From positions 26,986 to 90,985 of the forward strand of contig JAJFLH010000018.1 in the NCBI GenBank assembly GCA_021772775.1: DNA of 64,000 nucleotides, written 5' to 3'. Made by a program: the position numbers and the translations under genes. Below are positions 1 through 9,095 of this stretch, one piece after another (position 1 is the first letter of the stretch; every line of letters begins with the position of its first letter). The notes beneath the pieces were generated by a model, which was not told where the DNA came from, made no database searches, and saw only the letters and a program-made list of their open reading frames with translations. The DNA is from Mariprofundus sp. Lineage in GTDB: Bacteria; Pseudomonadota; Zetaproteobacteria; Mariprofundales; Mariprofundaceae.

Positions 1-379
1 TGACATTAGCGATAATGCCCTGGCCAGCGATCACTCGCTCATGCAATTTTTGAACCACGCGCAATGGGCCAATGCAGTCGACATTAAACACATCCAACAT
101 CACATCAGATGTTACTTTGTTGAGTGACTGACCATCTTTTCCCGGCCCATAAATACCTGCATTATTAATCAGTAGATCTATTTTATCCGGCAATGAACCA
201 AGCGGCCCATCATCAGCACTGATATCCCATTGAACGGTGTGTAAGTTTGCTGCTCCCAAATTGATCAAATCATCAGAAACTATACGGCAACAAGCCCAAA
301 CAGAATGCCCCTGTTGCAAATAATGTCGAACAAAACCCAGCCCAAGTCCGCGGTTTGCTCCGGTGATCAGTATATTCAT
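1..379 (-). CDS. Short-chain dehydrogenase/reductase, partial (C-terminal part outside window)
   Basis: The reverse strand from the ATG at 379 reads MNILITGANRGLGLGFVRHY and stays open to the window edge, giving 126 codons. The TGANRGLG stretch is the glycine-rich NAD(P)-binding motif of classical SDR oxidoreductases, and LLINNAGIYG further on is the family NNAG motif. The catalytic Ser-Tyr-Lys part lies beyond base 1, so substrate cannot be judged. It is divergent from the NusG-domain gene that starts about 30 bases away. The SDR assignment is firm; the exact function is unknown. Confidence 0.85.
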   Translation of the reverse strand, partial: MNILITGANRGLGLGFVRHYLQQGHSVWACCRIVSDDLINLGAANLHTVQWDISADDGPLGSLPDKIDLLINNAGIYGPGKDGQSLNKVTSDVMLDVFNVDCIGPLRVVQKLHERVIAGQGIIANV

Positions 380-406
380 GTTAGCTCCATTGATAGGGTT
401 TCTCCC

Positions 407-841
407 ATGCCAAGCCTAGCCTGCCATTCGCTGCCGCGCCAAACCATGCTTGATGCCCTTAAAGGCAGATGGGCAGATCGTCTGCTGCTATTGATCATCT
501 TGCTCAGCATCGCCAGTTCGTGGTTTATCATTCAGGCCAATATCGCCGCTGGGCCTGCCATGGCTGAGATTTATCATGATGACACACTGTTGGCGACTTA
601 CCCCCTACCACAACCGGGAGAACCGAGCATTACACTGCAGCTAGAGGGGGAGCTAGGCTTATCCGATATCGTCATTGATGAGCACGGTGCCCGCATTGCT
701 TCATCTCCTTGCACGTCGCAACGCTGTGTCCTCTCCGGCTCGCATAAGCATGCTGGCGATATCATTGCCTGTGTACCCAACAAAATTCTGATTACCCTGC
801 GCGGCAGCAGTGAAACCCGCTTCGATGCAATTGTTGAGTAA
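407..841 (+). CDS. NusG domain II-containing membrane-anchored protein
   Basis: The protein has one N-terminal membrane segment (LLLLIILLSIASSWFII) followed by a small beta-rich extracytoplasmic domain with the pattern EIYHDDTLLATYPL, CTSQRC and CVPNKILITL. This matches the NusG domain II family found as stand-alone anchored proteins, often beside Gx-type membrane proteins and ApbE/Rnf-type systems (family knowledge). I chose ATG 407 over a longer frame that overlaps the divergent SDR gene; ATG 446 is an alternative. It lies 6 bases upstream of the Gx membrane protein gene, so the two are probably co-transcribed. The two cysteines in CTSQRC and the later Cys could be redox- or metal-related, but that is a guess. 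Confidence 0.7.
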   Translation: MPSLACHSLPRQTMLDALKGRWADRLLLLIILLSIASSWFIIQANIAAGPAMAEIYHDDTLLATYPLPQPGEPSITLQLEGELGLSDIVIDEHGARIASSPCTSQRCVLSGSHKHAGDIIACVPNKILITLRGSSETRFDAIVE

Positions 842-847
842 GCAAAC

Positions 848-1381
848 ATGACACCATTTAGTCTGCCACGTCCTGCTCTGGCTGAACTGGAAAACAAAGC
901 CCGCTGGTTAGCCCTTCTGATGCTGGCCATCGGACTGCATGTTTTTGAAGCATCGCTGCCCAGTTTCGGGCCATGGTTCAAGCCCGGATTGGCTAATCTG
1001 GTCACTTTATTAGCTCTCGCGATGATGGGCCCCCGAGCTGCTATCTCACTCTCTATTGCCAGAATAGTTGTTGGCAGCTTCTTTATCGGCACTCTATTTA
1101 CGCCCACTTTTATCATAGCCATGGCTGGTGGCTTAAGTGCTACAGTAGTGATGATCGCTGCCTGGCGCTGGTTTCCAGGCTTAAGTTTAGTTGGTATCAG
1201 CCTGCTTGGAGCCTTGGCACATATGCTCGCACAGTTTGTCAGCGTTGAAACTTTATTCATTCAACAGAGTGCACTTTATTATGCTCTGCCCCCATTGTTG
1301 ATCTTATCCTGCATTAGCGGCTGGATTAATGGGGCATTGGCAGAGTATATTTCCGGCCGTCTCGCTCATGAAGAAACTTAA
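848..1381 (+). CDS. Gx transporter family / heptaprenyl diphosphate synthase component I-like membrane protein
   Basis: This is a 177-residue protein with about five hydrophobic segments. The motif GPWFKPGLANLVTLLAL is typical of the Hpre_diP_synt_I (Gx transporter) family, small membrane proteins related to ECF S-components. Family members usually sit next to a NusG domain II protein, as here. Actual substrate or role is not established for the family. It overlaps the following TonB-like gene by 14 bases, consistent with one operon. Confidence 0.75.
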   Translation: MTPFSLPRPALAELENKARWLALLMLAIGLHVFEASLPSFGPWFKPGLANLVTLLALAMMGPRAAISLSIARIVVGSFFIGTLFTPTFIIAMAGGLSATVVMIAAWRWFPGLSLVGISLLGALAHMLAQFVSVETLFIQQSALYYALPPLLILSCISGWINGALAEYISGRLAHEET

Positions 1382-2312
1382 CCTCAATATATTCAAGCCC
1401 CAGCAACAGCGTTTTACTCTGGCGCTGGCCGCTTCACTTGCCGTCCATATTTTATTGGCGGTTTTTATTGTGCAGAAAGAACATGACAAACCCTTACCCA
1501 AAAAAGAGACACCTCAGATTATGGATGTGGTACTGCTTGATGAAAAGAAGAGCCCAAGCAAAAAATCAAACAAAGATGCACGAACTATTTCTAATATAAA
1601 TGCCTCTGGAAGCAGTCGCGATGCAAAAGATCGCATGACACGCAAAGCAAAAGCTCCAATGCCCAACAAACAACAACCGAAACCGCCAACCAAGCCCAAA
1701 CAAGCCGTTGCCAAGGCAAAACCCAGAGTAACACCCCAAAAAGTGAAAGAAACAGATAAGCGCACAAGTTTAATTGCGAAACAGAGTAAGCAGCCTGTGC
1801 ATAAGAAACCGATCAAAACAGAGAAGCCTGTGAAAAAACAGGCCGTAGTCGAACACCCCCAGAAACGTCTGCCTCTCGCCAATTTAATGCCATCTGCCAT
1901 GGCACTATCCCAGCTATCACAAGACTTTGAACGCGAACGACGCATGAAACAAAAACTTACCCGTGAAGCCGATATTCCAATCAACACACGACAAGCCAAG
2001 TATGCACCTTATGCTCAATCCCTAGTACGCGCGCTCGAAGATCAGTGGCGACCTGGCAATGCCCGATATGAAGAGTTTTCTGATTATGAACGCAGCGCTT
2101 CAATCAAAATAACCATTGAACATGATGGTTCGCTTGGTGGTATCGAAATTTTGCGCCCCAGCCTGCTGCCACAGGTCAATGAAAGCGCTATCAAAGCAAT
2201 TCACGCAGCAGCTCCCTTTAAATTATTACCATCGTCATGGGGATTGGATCGCGCTAACTTTTATCTAACATTTGAAGTCGTGGAGAATGGTTTTGTCTTC
2301 CGTCAGATGTGA
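1368..2312 (+). CDS. TonB/TolA-like energy transducer protein
   Basis: The protein has about 314 residues. A short cytoplasmic start is followed by one transmembrane helix (LALAASLAVHILLAVFIV, about residues 18-36), a long Lys/Pro-rich periplasmic spacer (about 50-190) and a C-terminal domain with the TonB C-terminal pattern (SIKITIEHDGSLGGIEIL). This architecture spans the periplasm and couples inner-membrane motor complexes to outer-membrane processes. No exbB/exbD or tolQR genes are nearby, so the partner is unknown. ATG 1368 is preferred over an upstream start deep in the previous gene. It overlaps mutY by 26 bases. Confidence 0.75.
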   Translation: MKKLNLNIFKPQQQRFTLALAASLAVHILLAVFIVQKEHDKPLPKKETPQIMDVVLLDEKKSPSKKSNKDARTISNINASGSSRDAKDRMTRKAKAPMPNKQQPKPPTKPKQAVAKAKPRVTPQKVKETDKRTSLIAKQSKQPVHKKPIKTEKPVKKQAVVEHPQKRLPLANLMPSAMALSQLSQDFERERRMKQKLTREADIPINTRQAKYAPYAQSLVRALEDQWRPGNARYEEFSDYERSASIKITIEHDGSLGGIEILRPSLLPQVNESAIKAIHAAAPFKLLPSSWGLDRANFYLTFEVVENGFVFRQM

Positions 2313-3282
2313 AGCCCTGTTGGCCTGGTATGGCGAACATGCTCGCAGCCTACCATGGCGTGATACGACAGAGCCGTATCCTATCTGGATCTCTGAAATC
2401 ATGTTGCAGCAGACACAAGTTAAAACGGTGTTGCCACGTTATGCAGCATGGTTTGCTCGTTTCCCCAACATTGCAGCGCTGGCCGAAGCAGATTTAGATG
2501 ATGTGTTAAAAGCTTGGGAGGGCTTGGGCTATTATCGTCGCGCCCGTTTCATTCATCGAGCTGCTCAAGATATTATTGAGCAGCATGGCGGTATATTTCC
2601 CGATCAGTTTGATGAAATCATGGCTCTACCCGGCATTGGCCGCTCCACCGCCGGTGCTATCTCTTCATTCTGTTTTGCAGCCAACACACCGGTGCTTGAT
2701 GGCAATGTGAAACGGGTGCTTAAACGCTGGCATGCCAAACCGGAATCAAACGATAAAACACTATGGATACTTGCTCAGCAGGCCATTGACGATGCAGCGA
2801 ACCCTGCAACATGGAATCAGGCCATGATGGAGTTAGGCGCCACACGTTGCTCAGCCAAAGTTGTTGATTGCCCGAGCTGTCCTGTCGGCAGCTATTGTGA
2901 GTCCGCTTTTCAGGTCGAGCCTACAAAAGAGCTGCGCAAAACGGTTCCTGTACTCGACCTTCATTGGCAGGTCGATCTGTATCTTGATGCGCAAAAGGGT
3001 ATCTGGCTCAAGCAACGCCCCGCATCCGGTATCTGGGCCAGTCTCTGGACTCCACCAATCAGCGAATTGCCACAGCCGTCGAAACGCAGGCCTGATCACA
3101 TCCATCTGCTTACACATCGTCGCCTGCACCTTTATGCCAACAGATTCACCGATGCACCTATGGATGAAGGCATCTGGGTATCCAGCCTCGACAAACATGC
3201 TCTACCCACCGGCATCCATCGTTTGTTAGCGACCATTGATGGTATATCTCAGCTACTGCCATCGATACCCCCAGTTGAATAA
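2287..3282 (+). CDS. mutY: A/G-specific adenine DNA glycosylase
   Basis: MutY removes adenine mispaired with 8-oxoguanine or guanine in base excision repair. From ATG 2287 the 331-residue protein carries the catalytic Glu37 in SEIMLQQTQ, the helix-hairpin-helix LPGIGRSTAG (114-123) and catalytic Asp138 in VLDGNVKRV. It also has the [4Fe-4S] ligands C187-x6-C194-x2-C197-x5-C203. The C-terminal Nudix-like 8-oxoG recognition domain follows, with the WLKQRPASGIWASLWTPP pattern. The catalytic residues fall at the E. coli numbers, which supports this start over an upstream TTG at 2272. Its stop is directly followed by the ATG of the next gene. Confidence 0.95.
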   Translation: MVLSSVRCEALLAWYGEHARSLPWRDTTEPYPIWISEIMLQQTQVKTVLPRYAAWFARFPNIAALAEADLDDVLKAWEGLGYYRRARFIHRAAQDIIEQHGGIFPDQFDEIMALPGIGRSTAGAISSFCFAANTPVLDGNVKRVLKRWHAKPESNDKTLWILAQQAIDDAANPATWNQAMMELGATRCSAKVVDCPSCPVGSYCESAFQVEPTKELRKTVPVLDLHWQVDLYLDAQKGIWLKQRPASGIWASLWTPPISELPQPSKRRPDHIHLLTHRRLHLYANRFTDAPMDEGIWVSSLDKHALPTGIHRLLATIDGISQLLPSIPPVE

Positions 3283-4809
3283 ATGAACAACTTCAGTTGG
3301 TGGACACGCGGCGACCTTGACGGCTTTTTCGGCCTCTTTGTCGATAATTTAATTCAGCTGATTCTTATTACTCTCTTATGTACCACTCTACTCGGTATGC
3401 CGAATGAGCTGGTGTTCGGCCGCATCCTGCCCGGTGTCGCCATCAGCCTGTTAATCGGCAACCTGTTTTATGCATGGCAGGCCAAGCAATTAAGCATCAC
3501 AAGCGGGCATAAAGCCACCGCACTACCCTATGGTGTAAACACCGTTTCACTGTTCGCTTATGTGCTATTTGTCATGCTACCGGTGATCAAAATGACTGGC
3601 GATGTGGAACTGGCCTGGCAGATGGGATTAGCAGCCTGCTTCGGCTCAGGCCTAATTGAATTTGCCGGTGCATGGCTCGGTAGTCGCATCAAGCAGATCA
3701 CTCCACGCGCCGCACTACTCGCCACACTGGCCGGTATTGCTATCACCTTTATTTCAATGGATTTTGCCTTCCGCATGTTTGCCGATCCCCTAGTTGGTTT
3801 TGCACCACTGGCTCTAATTCTGATGCAATATTTTGGACGTGTACGTTTACCACGCGGCATTCCGGCCGGGCTTGCGGCAATCGTTGTTGGTACTCTGCTG
3901 GCATGGCTAATCGGGCGCATGGATGCTGATGCCCTGATCGCCTCCATCCAGTTCAATGTCTATCTGCCGACGCCTTATCTTGTCGAACTGGCCAACGCCT
4001 TTGCAGCACCTGAACTGTTCGGATTCATCGCCGTTATTTTACCGATGGGACTGTTCAATCTACTCGGCTCACTGCAAAATCTGGAGAGTGCGGAAGCGGC
4101 CGGAGATATCTACCCGGTCAAACCTTCATTGGCCGCCAATGGTATCGGCAGCATGGTTGCTGCATGTTTCGGTAGCTGTTTCCCGACCACGATCTATATC
4201 GGCCATCCAGCCTGGAAAGATATGGGCGCTGGTGCCGGTTATTCGGTTGCCAATGGGGTGGTGATAAGCCTTCTTTGCTGTTTGGGGCTGGTCAACTTTG
4301 CTATGGCATTGATTCCAATTGAAGCAGGTGCAGCCATCCTGCTCTGGATCGGTATCATCATTGTCGCCCAAGCGTTTAAAGATACACCACCTCAGCATGC
4401 ACCTGCCGTCGCGATCGGGCTGATTCCCGCCATTGCCGCCTGGGGCCTGTTAATGCTGGAGAGTGGTCTGCGTGCCAATGGCAGCTCAATTGGGATGGTT
4501 GGCATTGAAGCACTCTCCAGCCAATTCCCCATTGCTGGCATGCTGGCGCTGGAGCGCGGCTTTATCTTCACCTCCATGTTATTGGCTGCCATGACGGCCT
4601 CTCTAATCGATGGCCATTTCCGCAATGCCGCCAACTGGGCTCTTGCTGCCGCACTATTCAGTGCGATTGGGATTATTCATGGTTATCAGGTCACCGAAAC
4701 ATCCATTATCAATGCTTATGGGCCCGCAACAACCTGGCCATTTGTCATTGGCTACCTGGTCATGGCTGGATGTTTTTTAGCTTTTGGCAGAGTACGCAAA
4801 CATGATTAA
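3283..4809 (+). CDS. NCS2-like (xanthine/uracil-type) multi-pass permease
   Basis: This 508-residue polytopic membrane protein has roughly 12-14 hydrophobic segments. The start RGDLDGFFGLFVDNLIQLI and the central GLFNLLGSLQNLESAEAAGD and FGSCFPTTIYIGHPAWK stretches match a distinct branch of the xanthine/uracil/vitamin C permease superfamily, with the substrate-site acidic residue in the NLESAEA region. The transported compound cannot be deduced. The gene begins at the base after the mutY stop and overlaps the MEKHLA gene by 8 bases, so the three are likely one transcript. Confidence 0.75.
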   Translation: MNNFSWWTRGDLDGFFGLFVDNLIQLILITLLCTTLLGMPNELVFGRILPGVAISLLIGNLFYAWQAKQLSITSGHKATALPYGVNTVSLFAYVLFVMLPVIKMTGDVELAWQMGLAACFGSGLIEFAGAWLGSRIKQITPRAALLATLAGIAITFISMDFAFRMFADPLVGFAPLALILMQYFGRVRLPRGIPAGLAAIVVGTLLAWLIGRMDADALIASIQFNVYLPTPYLVELANAFAAPELFGFIAVILPMGLFNLLGSLQNLESAEAAGDIYPVKPSLAANGIGSMVAACFGSCFPTTIYIGHPAWKDMGAGAGYSVANGVVISLLCCLGLVNFAMALIPIEAGAAILLWIGIIIVAQAFKDTPPQHAPAVAIGLIPAIAAWGLLMLESGLRANGSSIGMVGIEALSSQFPIAGMLALERGFIFTSMLLAAMTASLIDGHFRNAANWALAAALFSAIGIIHGYQVTETSIINAYGPATTWPFVIGYLVMAGCFLAFGRVRKHD

Positions 4810-5296
4810 AACCGCCCACGAACCAAATGAGCAGAACGATTTTTTGCTCCAACATATCAACACACTGAACAACAGCCTGAAACATTGGACTGGTCACACG
4901 ATCATGGCAGACATGCGGCTGGAGATTCACCCCGACCGTACAGCCCGCGAGATATACCATGCCCCCTTCGCCCTGCTCTCGCACGGCACAGATGCTGATC
5001 CGATCATCAATTATGCCAATCTCGCCGCCCAGAAGCTGTTTGAGATGAGCTGGATTGAATTTGTTCAACTGCCTTCTCGCCTATCCGCCGAGATGATGGT
5101 ACAAAATGAGCGCGATGCCCTGCTCAAACGCGTGAGTGATCATGGTTATATTGATGATTATTCAGGAGTTCGTATTTCCAAAACGGGGCAACGCTTTCTG
5201 ATCAACCAAGCCACCGTCTGGAATCTGATCGGTGCCAATGGCAGTGCTAAAGGTCAGGCCGCCATGTTTGCTGATTGGCAGATGTTAGCGGACTAA
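4802..5296 (+). CDS. MEKHLA domain-containing protein
   Basis: The protein has about 164 soluble residues. The body HAPFALLSHGTDADPIINYAN followed by AAQKLFEMSWIEFVQLPSR, and the end GQAAMFADWQML, fit the MEKHLA domain, a PAS-like fold known from plant HD-ZIP III C-termini and many bacterial stand-alone proteins. Its ligand is unknown. ATG 4802 overlaps the permease stop by 8 bases, implying translational coupling. A sensor or accessory role for the permease is an inference from position only. Confidence 0.75.
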   Translation: MIKTAHEPNEQNDFLLQHINTLNNSLKHWTGHTIMADMRLEIHPDRTAREIYHAPFALLSHGTDADPIINYANLAAQKLFEMSWIEFVQLPSRLSAEMMVQNERDALLKRVSDHGYIDDYSGVRISKTGQRFLINQATVWNLIGANGSAKGQAAMFADWQMLAD

Positions 5297-5342
5297 TCAT
5301 CATTACGTTTATGCGTGAGCTTCAATAGGCTACGCTTGGCAC

Positions 5343-6119
5343 ATGAGCACTCAACGACCACAACGCGCCAAGAAATCTCTCGGACAACATTTTTTGCACG
5401 ATCAACATGCCATCAGCCGCATTGTCAAAGCAATGCCAACAGCTGTAAAGGCCATTGAAATTGGTCCCGGGCCGGGAGCCATTACCGAAGCGCTATTGCA
5501 ACGTGTGGATAAATTATGTGTGATTGAAATGGATGATCAGTTTGCCGCCCGTTGGCAGGGTGTCGCTCAGGAAAATAATAAGTTATCCGTCGTTCATGGC
5601 GATGTAATGAAAGTCTTGGAAGAGACCGTCAGTCAAGTCCAACCCGAATGGATTGCTGGAAACTTACCATATAATCTCAGTGGCCCATTAACCGCTCAAT
5701 TAGCAGCTCTGTCACTATCAGGTGGCATGGTACTGATGTACCAGCGCGAAGTAGCAGAACGTATTGCAGCTGGCCCCGGCAGCAAGACATATGGCGGACT
5801 ATCGGTATTAGTGCGCCACCATTATGATGTAAAACGTTTATTAACCCTGCCTCCCGGAGCTTTCTCACCACCACCGAAAGTGCATTCTGCGGTGATTTTA
5901 TTAACCCCGCACGGCAATACGCCAATATGTGAATACAATCAGTTACAAAAGACAGTGCGTCAGGGTTTTGCTCACCGCCGCAAAACCATCGCCAATAACT
6001 TCAAAAAAGAGCTCAGCCGCGAACAGTTTGAAGCCATTGGTATCGATCCAAGCAAACGCCCTGAACAACTGGCGTATGAGCAGTGGGTTAGCATTGCACT
6101 GGCTTTACCTGAGTCATAA
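5343..6119 (+). CDS. rsmA: 16S rRNA (adenine1518-N6/adenine1519-N6)-dimethyltransferase
   Basis: RsmA (KsgA) dimethylates two adjacent adenines in the 3'-terminal hairpin of 16S rRNA during 30S assembly. The sequence shows the N-terminal KKSLGQHFLHD box, the SAM-binding motif EIGPGPGAITEAL (39-51), the acidic VIEMDDQFA and the catalytic motif NLPYNLSGPL (from residue 107). The C-terminal helical domain includes QGFAHRRKTIANN. Its 258 residues are near the usual 265-273. Spacing from the MEKHLA gene is 46 bases. Confidence 0.96.
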   Translation: MSTQRPQRAKKSLGQHFLHDQHAISRIVKAMPTAVKAIEIGPGPGAITEALLQRVDKLCVIEMDDQFAARWQGVAQENNKLSVVHGDVMKVLEETVSQVQPEWIAGNLPYNLSGPLTAQLAALSLSGGMVLMYQREVAERIAAGPGSKTYGGLSVLVRHHYDVKRLLTLPPGAFSPPPKVHSAVILLTPHGNTPICEYNQLQKTVRQGFAHRRKTIANNFKKELSREQFEAIGIDPSKRPEQLAYEQWVSIALALPES

Positions 6120-6223
6120 GTATTGCGCTTATCCACGATAAACGAAGGGCTAAGTAATAAAATAAGGTTTCGCATTCGTCTATTAAGAGAGAGCCTTATC
6201 ATAGCCGCTGTTTTATGATTAGC

Positions 6224-6253
6224 TTGCTGGTGGCTGGAACTATTGTGCATAAT
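6224..6253 (+). promoter_or_regulatory. Putative sigma-70 promoter upstream of the HDOD gene
   Basis: TTGCTG at 6224-6229 and CATAAT at 6248-6253 are separated by 18 bases and lie 25 bases before the ATG at 6279. The hexamers fit reasonably but not perfectly; called from sequence only. Confidence 0.35.
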
Positions 6254-6278
6254 ACATGTGAACTCGGGAGCTATTACG

Positions 6279-7502
6279 ATGACTGAATCTGCTAATCCAT
6301 CCGACGATCAAAAGAAACGCATCCTATTTGTTGATGATGAAGAGAACATACTCAACGGCCTGCAACGTATCGTGCATCCCATGCGACATGAGTGGGACTT
6401 TGAATTTGCCACCTCCGGGCAACAAGCACTGGAACTGATGGATCATAAAAAGATTGATGTTCTGGTGACCGATATGCGCATGCCTCTCATGGATGGTTCG
6501 GAGCTACTCAGCGAAGTTTCTAACGATTTCCCTCATGTCATACGTATTGTGTTGTCTGGACAGTGTGATCTGGAATCATTTATTGGTAGTGCCTGCCCTG
6601 CGCATCAGATGTTATCCAAACCTTGTGATGCGGTGACTTTGAAAAGAACGATCGAACGTGTCATTGCACTGCGTTCACTGCTGGAGAATGAAACACTGCG
6701 CGACATTCTGTTGCAGATGAACACTCTACCCTCCCCACCTACGATATATTTGCGCATTGAAAAAGAGCTGGAAAGTCCTAACTCATCCATGCAGCGGGTC
6801 GGAGAGATCATTGGTGAAGACCTCGGCATGACAGCCAAGCTTTTACAACTGGTCAACTCCTCTTTCTTCGGCTTTAACCGCAATATTGAAACACCCGCTC
6901 AAGCAGCTTCTATGCTCGGTGTGAATATGGTGCAGTTTATTATGTTACATGTTCAAACCTTTGTATCAGGCCCCTCCATGGAGCGCACTGTCGGGAAGAT
7001 TTCTGAACACTGTATGCTCGTTGCATCGCTAGCCCGTGCCATTGCCAAACATGAGGGAGAGAACCCTGCAAGTTGTCTGGATGCATATATCGGCGGTATG
7101 ATGCATGACCTTGGCCGACTCATTCTCGCGGTAAATATGCCTGAAAAATTCAAGACCATAACTGAACAGGCAAAACAATCAGGCGAGCCTATATGTCAGA
7201 TTGAGCAGCAGCTTATTGGCGCATCGCACGCTGAGATTGGAGCATATCTGCTTGGTTTGTGGGGCTTACCTGAACATGTCGTCGAAATTGCCCACCACCA
7301 TCATTCACCCAGCAATTATAAACTAGACGAGTGTTTTGCCCTTACAGCGGTGCATGTCGCCAATGTCCTTGTTCATGATCCTGAACTGGAAAGAAGAGGA
7401 CAAGCCAACAGTCTGGATGAAACCTACATCAACAAACTGGTATTGAATGAGCATATCGCTGATTGGCAGGAGTGTTTAAGAGCCTTAACAGACAATAAAT
7501 GA
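6279..7502 (+). CDS. Response regulator with C-terminal HDOD domain
   Basis: The protein has 407 residues. An N-terminal receiver domain (about 14-130) has the acidic pair in LFVDDEEN and the phospho-acceptor Asp65 in VTDMRMP. A C-terminal HDOD domain (about 145-345) includes LPSPPTIYLRIEKEL, MTAKLLQLVNSSFFG and the MMHDLGRL and AHHHH stretches. HDOD domains are HD-fold relatives used in signalling output; the partner here is not evident. ATG 6279 has a CGGGAG ribosome-binding site about 8 bases upstream, whereas the longer frame starts at a TTG. No kinase is adjacent, so its input probably comes in trans. Confidence 0.85.
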   Translation: MTESANPSDDQKKRILFVDDEENILNGLQRIVHPMRHEWDFEFATSGQQALELMDHKKIDVLVTDMRMPLMDGSELLSEVSNDFPHVIRIVLSGQCDLESFIGSACPAHQMLSKPCDAVTLKRTIERVIALRSLLENETLRDILLQMNTLPSPPTIYLRIEKELESPNSSMQRVGEIIGEDLGMTAKLLQLVNSSFFGFNRNIETPAQAASMLGVNMVQFIMLHVQTFVSGPSMERTVGKISEHCMLVASLARAIAKHEGENPASCLDAYIGGMMHDLGRLILAVNMPEKFKTITEQAKQSGEPICQIEQQLIGASHAEIGAYLLGLWGLPEHVVEIAHHHHSPSNYKLDECFALTAVHVANVLVHDPELERRGQANSLDETYINKLVLNEHIADWQECLRALTDNK

Positions 7503-7548
7503 GCTGAGCAACTGCCGACTCAAACAGATAAGTTAGTTCAAAGGACAC

Positions 7549-7577
7549 GGCTCAGCTTCATCGTGTAAAGCTGAGCC
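7549..7577. terminator. 10-bp perfect inverted repeat between convergent genes (putative terminator)
   Basis: GGCTCAGCTT (7549-7558) and AAGCTGAGCC (7568-7577) form a perfect 10-bp stem with a 9-base loop. It sits between the stop of the HDOD gene and the stop of gcvPB, which converge. Neither flank has a strong U tract, so termination is inferred from position and stem strength. Confidence 0.5.
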
Positions 7578-7589
7578 ATCATCATGATT

Positions 7590-9095
7590 TTATTGTGGCC
7601 ATACTAAAACTGGTTTTCTAGCCGCCTGCGTTTCATCAAGCCTACGACGGAATGGTTTAACCGGTGCTTCGTGCAAAGCATCAGTATTGCCTGCTTCACA
7701 TTGCGCCGCAATTTCCAACATCGCATCACAGAAGCTATCCAGTGTTTCACGAGATTCCGTTTCAGTCGGTTCGATTAGCATGGCGCCGTGTACAATAAGC
7801 GGGAAATAAACCGTCATTGGATGGAAACCGAGATCAATCAGCCGTTTGGCGATATCGAGTGTTTTGACACCATGTTTGTTCTGAATTTCATCGGTCAGCA
7901 GACACTCATGTTTGCACACACCTTCAAATGGCACGTGATAGACATCTTTCAGACGATGTAAAATATAGTTGGCATTGAGCACAGCATCTTCAGCAATCTT
8001 ATGCAGGCTCTGACGGCCAAATGCTGAAATATAAGCATTAGCGCGCATGTATACCCCAGACTGACCTATAGTGCTCAATATCGAGCCGATAGATGCATCT
8101 GATGTTGAATCCAAACGGTAGTTATCACTCTCTTTGACAATACGTGGTACCGGCAGGAAAGCAGCCAGTGTGTCGTTTACAGCAACAGGCCCTGCACCGG
8201 GGCCACCGCCACCATGCGGCGTGGCAAAGGTTTTATGCACATTGATATGCAGACAATCGATCCCCATATCACCCGGACGCGCCAGGCCAACCAGTGCATT
8301 CAGGTTCGCACCATCACCATAAACCAGACCACCGGCATCATGTACCAACTGACAGATCTCTTTGATATCCGTTTCAAAAGCACCGGCAGTATTCGGATTG
8401 GTCATCATCAGCGCTGCGGTTCCGTCGTTCAGGTTTGCTTTCAACACATCCAGATCAATACGGCCATCTGCACCTGATTTCAGTTCTACCGTATGCATAC
8501 CACACAAAGCAGCAGATGCCGGATTGGTACCATGCGCAGAATCGGGCACCAATACGGTACGGCGTTCAGCTTCACCGCGAGCATCGAGGCAGGCACGAAT
8601 CATCATCAAACCTGCCAACTCACCATGCGCACCGGCAGCAGGCTGTAGCGTCACATGTGGCAGACCGGAAATTTCACCTAACCACTCTTGTACTTCATAC
8701 AACAGCTCCAGTGCCCCCTGTACAGTATCTTCAGGCTGATCTGGATGAATATGGGCTAAACCAGGCAGACGAGCAACAGTCTCATTTACACGTGGGTTAT
8801 ATTTCATAGTGCAAGAACCGAGCGGATAAAAACCGGTTTCAATACCATGATTCCATTGTGACAGACGCACAAAGTGACGCACTGTTTCCGGTTCAGAGAG
8901 GCCGGGAATATTGGCAGGAATTTTACGCGAAAATACCGCCAGAGCATCCGGTATATCGCCTTCGACACCCGGCAGATGAATCGACTCAGGGGCTTCATGG
9001 GCATGTTCAAACAGCAACGGCTCTTCATGCTGAATGCCATTGGTAGCTGAATATTTAAATGTTCTGTCGTTTGAATTTAAAACTGATTCACTCAC
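7590..9095 (-). CDS. gcvPB: Glycine dehydrogenase (decarboxylating) subunit 2
   Basis: This is the second half of the split P-protein of the glycine cleavage system. P-protein decarboxylates glycine on pyridoxal phosphate and passes the aminomethyl group to lipoylated GcvH. The 501 residues include SDSAHGTNPASAA-type and LVYGDGANLNALVG motifs and the PLP lysine, Lys288 in HINVHKTF, before a glycine-rich loop. The C-terminus covers the FHPMTVYFP and EPTETESRETLD signatures. It overlaps gcvPA by 4 bases, the usual arrangement for the split enzyme. Confidence 0.96.
   Translation of the reverse strand: MSESVLNSNDRTFKYSATNGIQHEEPLLFEHAHEAPESIHLPGVEGDIPDALAVFSRKIPANIPGLSEPETVRHFVRLSQWNHGIETGFYPLGSCTMKYNPRVNETVARLPGLAHIHPDQPEDTVQGALELLYEVQEWLGEISGLPHVTLQPAAGAHGELAGLMMIRACLDARGEAERRTVLVPDSAHGTNPASAALCGMHTVELKSGADGRIDLDVLKANLNDGTAALMMTNPNTAGAFETDIKEICQLVHDAGGLVYGDGANLNALVGLARPGDMGIDCLHINVHKTFATPHGGGGPGAGPVAVNDTLAAFLPVPRIVKESDNYRLDSTSDASIGSILSTIGQSGVYMRANAYISAFGRQSLHKIAEDAVLNANYILHRLKDVYHVPFEGVCKHECLLTDEIQNKHGVKTLDIAKRLIDLGFHPMTVYFPLIVHGAMLIEPTETESRETLDSFCDAMLEIAAQCEAGNTDALHEAPVKPFRRRLDETQAARKPVLVWPQ

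Noticed and set aside
598..1260. Long open frame (220 codons) on the minus strand
   Set aside because: It lies opposite the NusG-II and Gx genes, which have clear membrane and family features; its own translation is low-complexity and matches no family.
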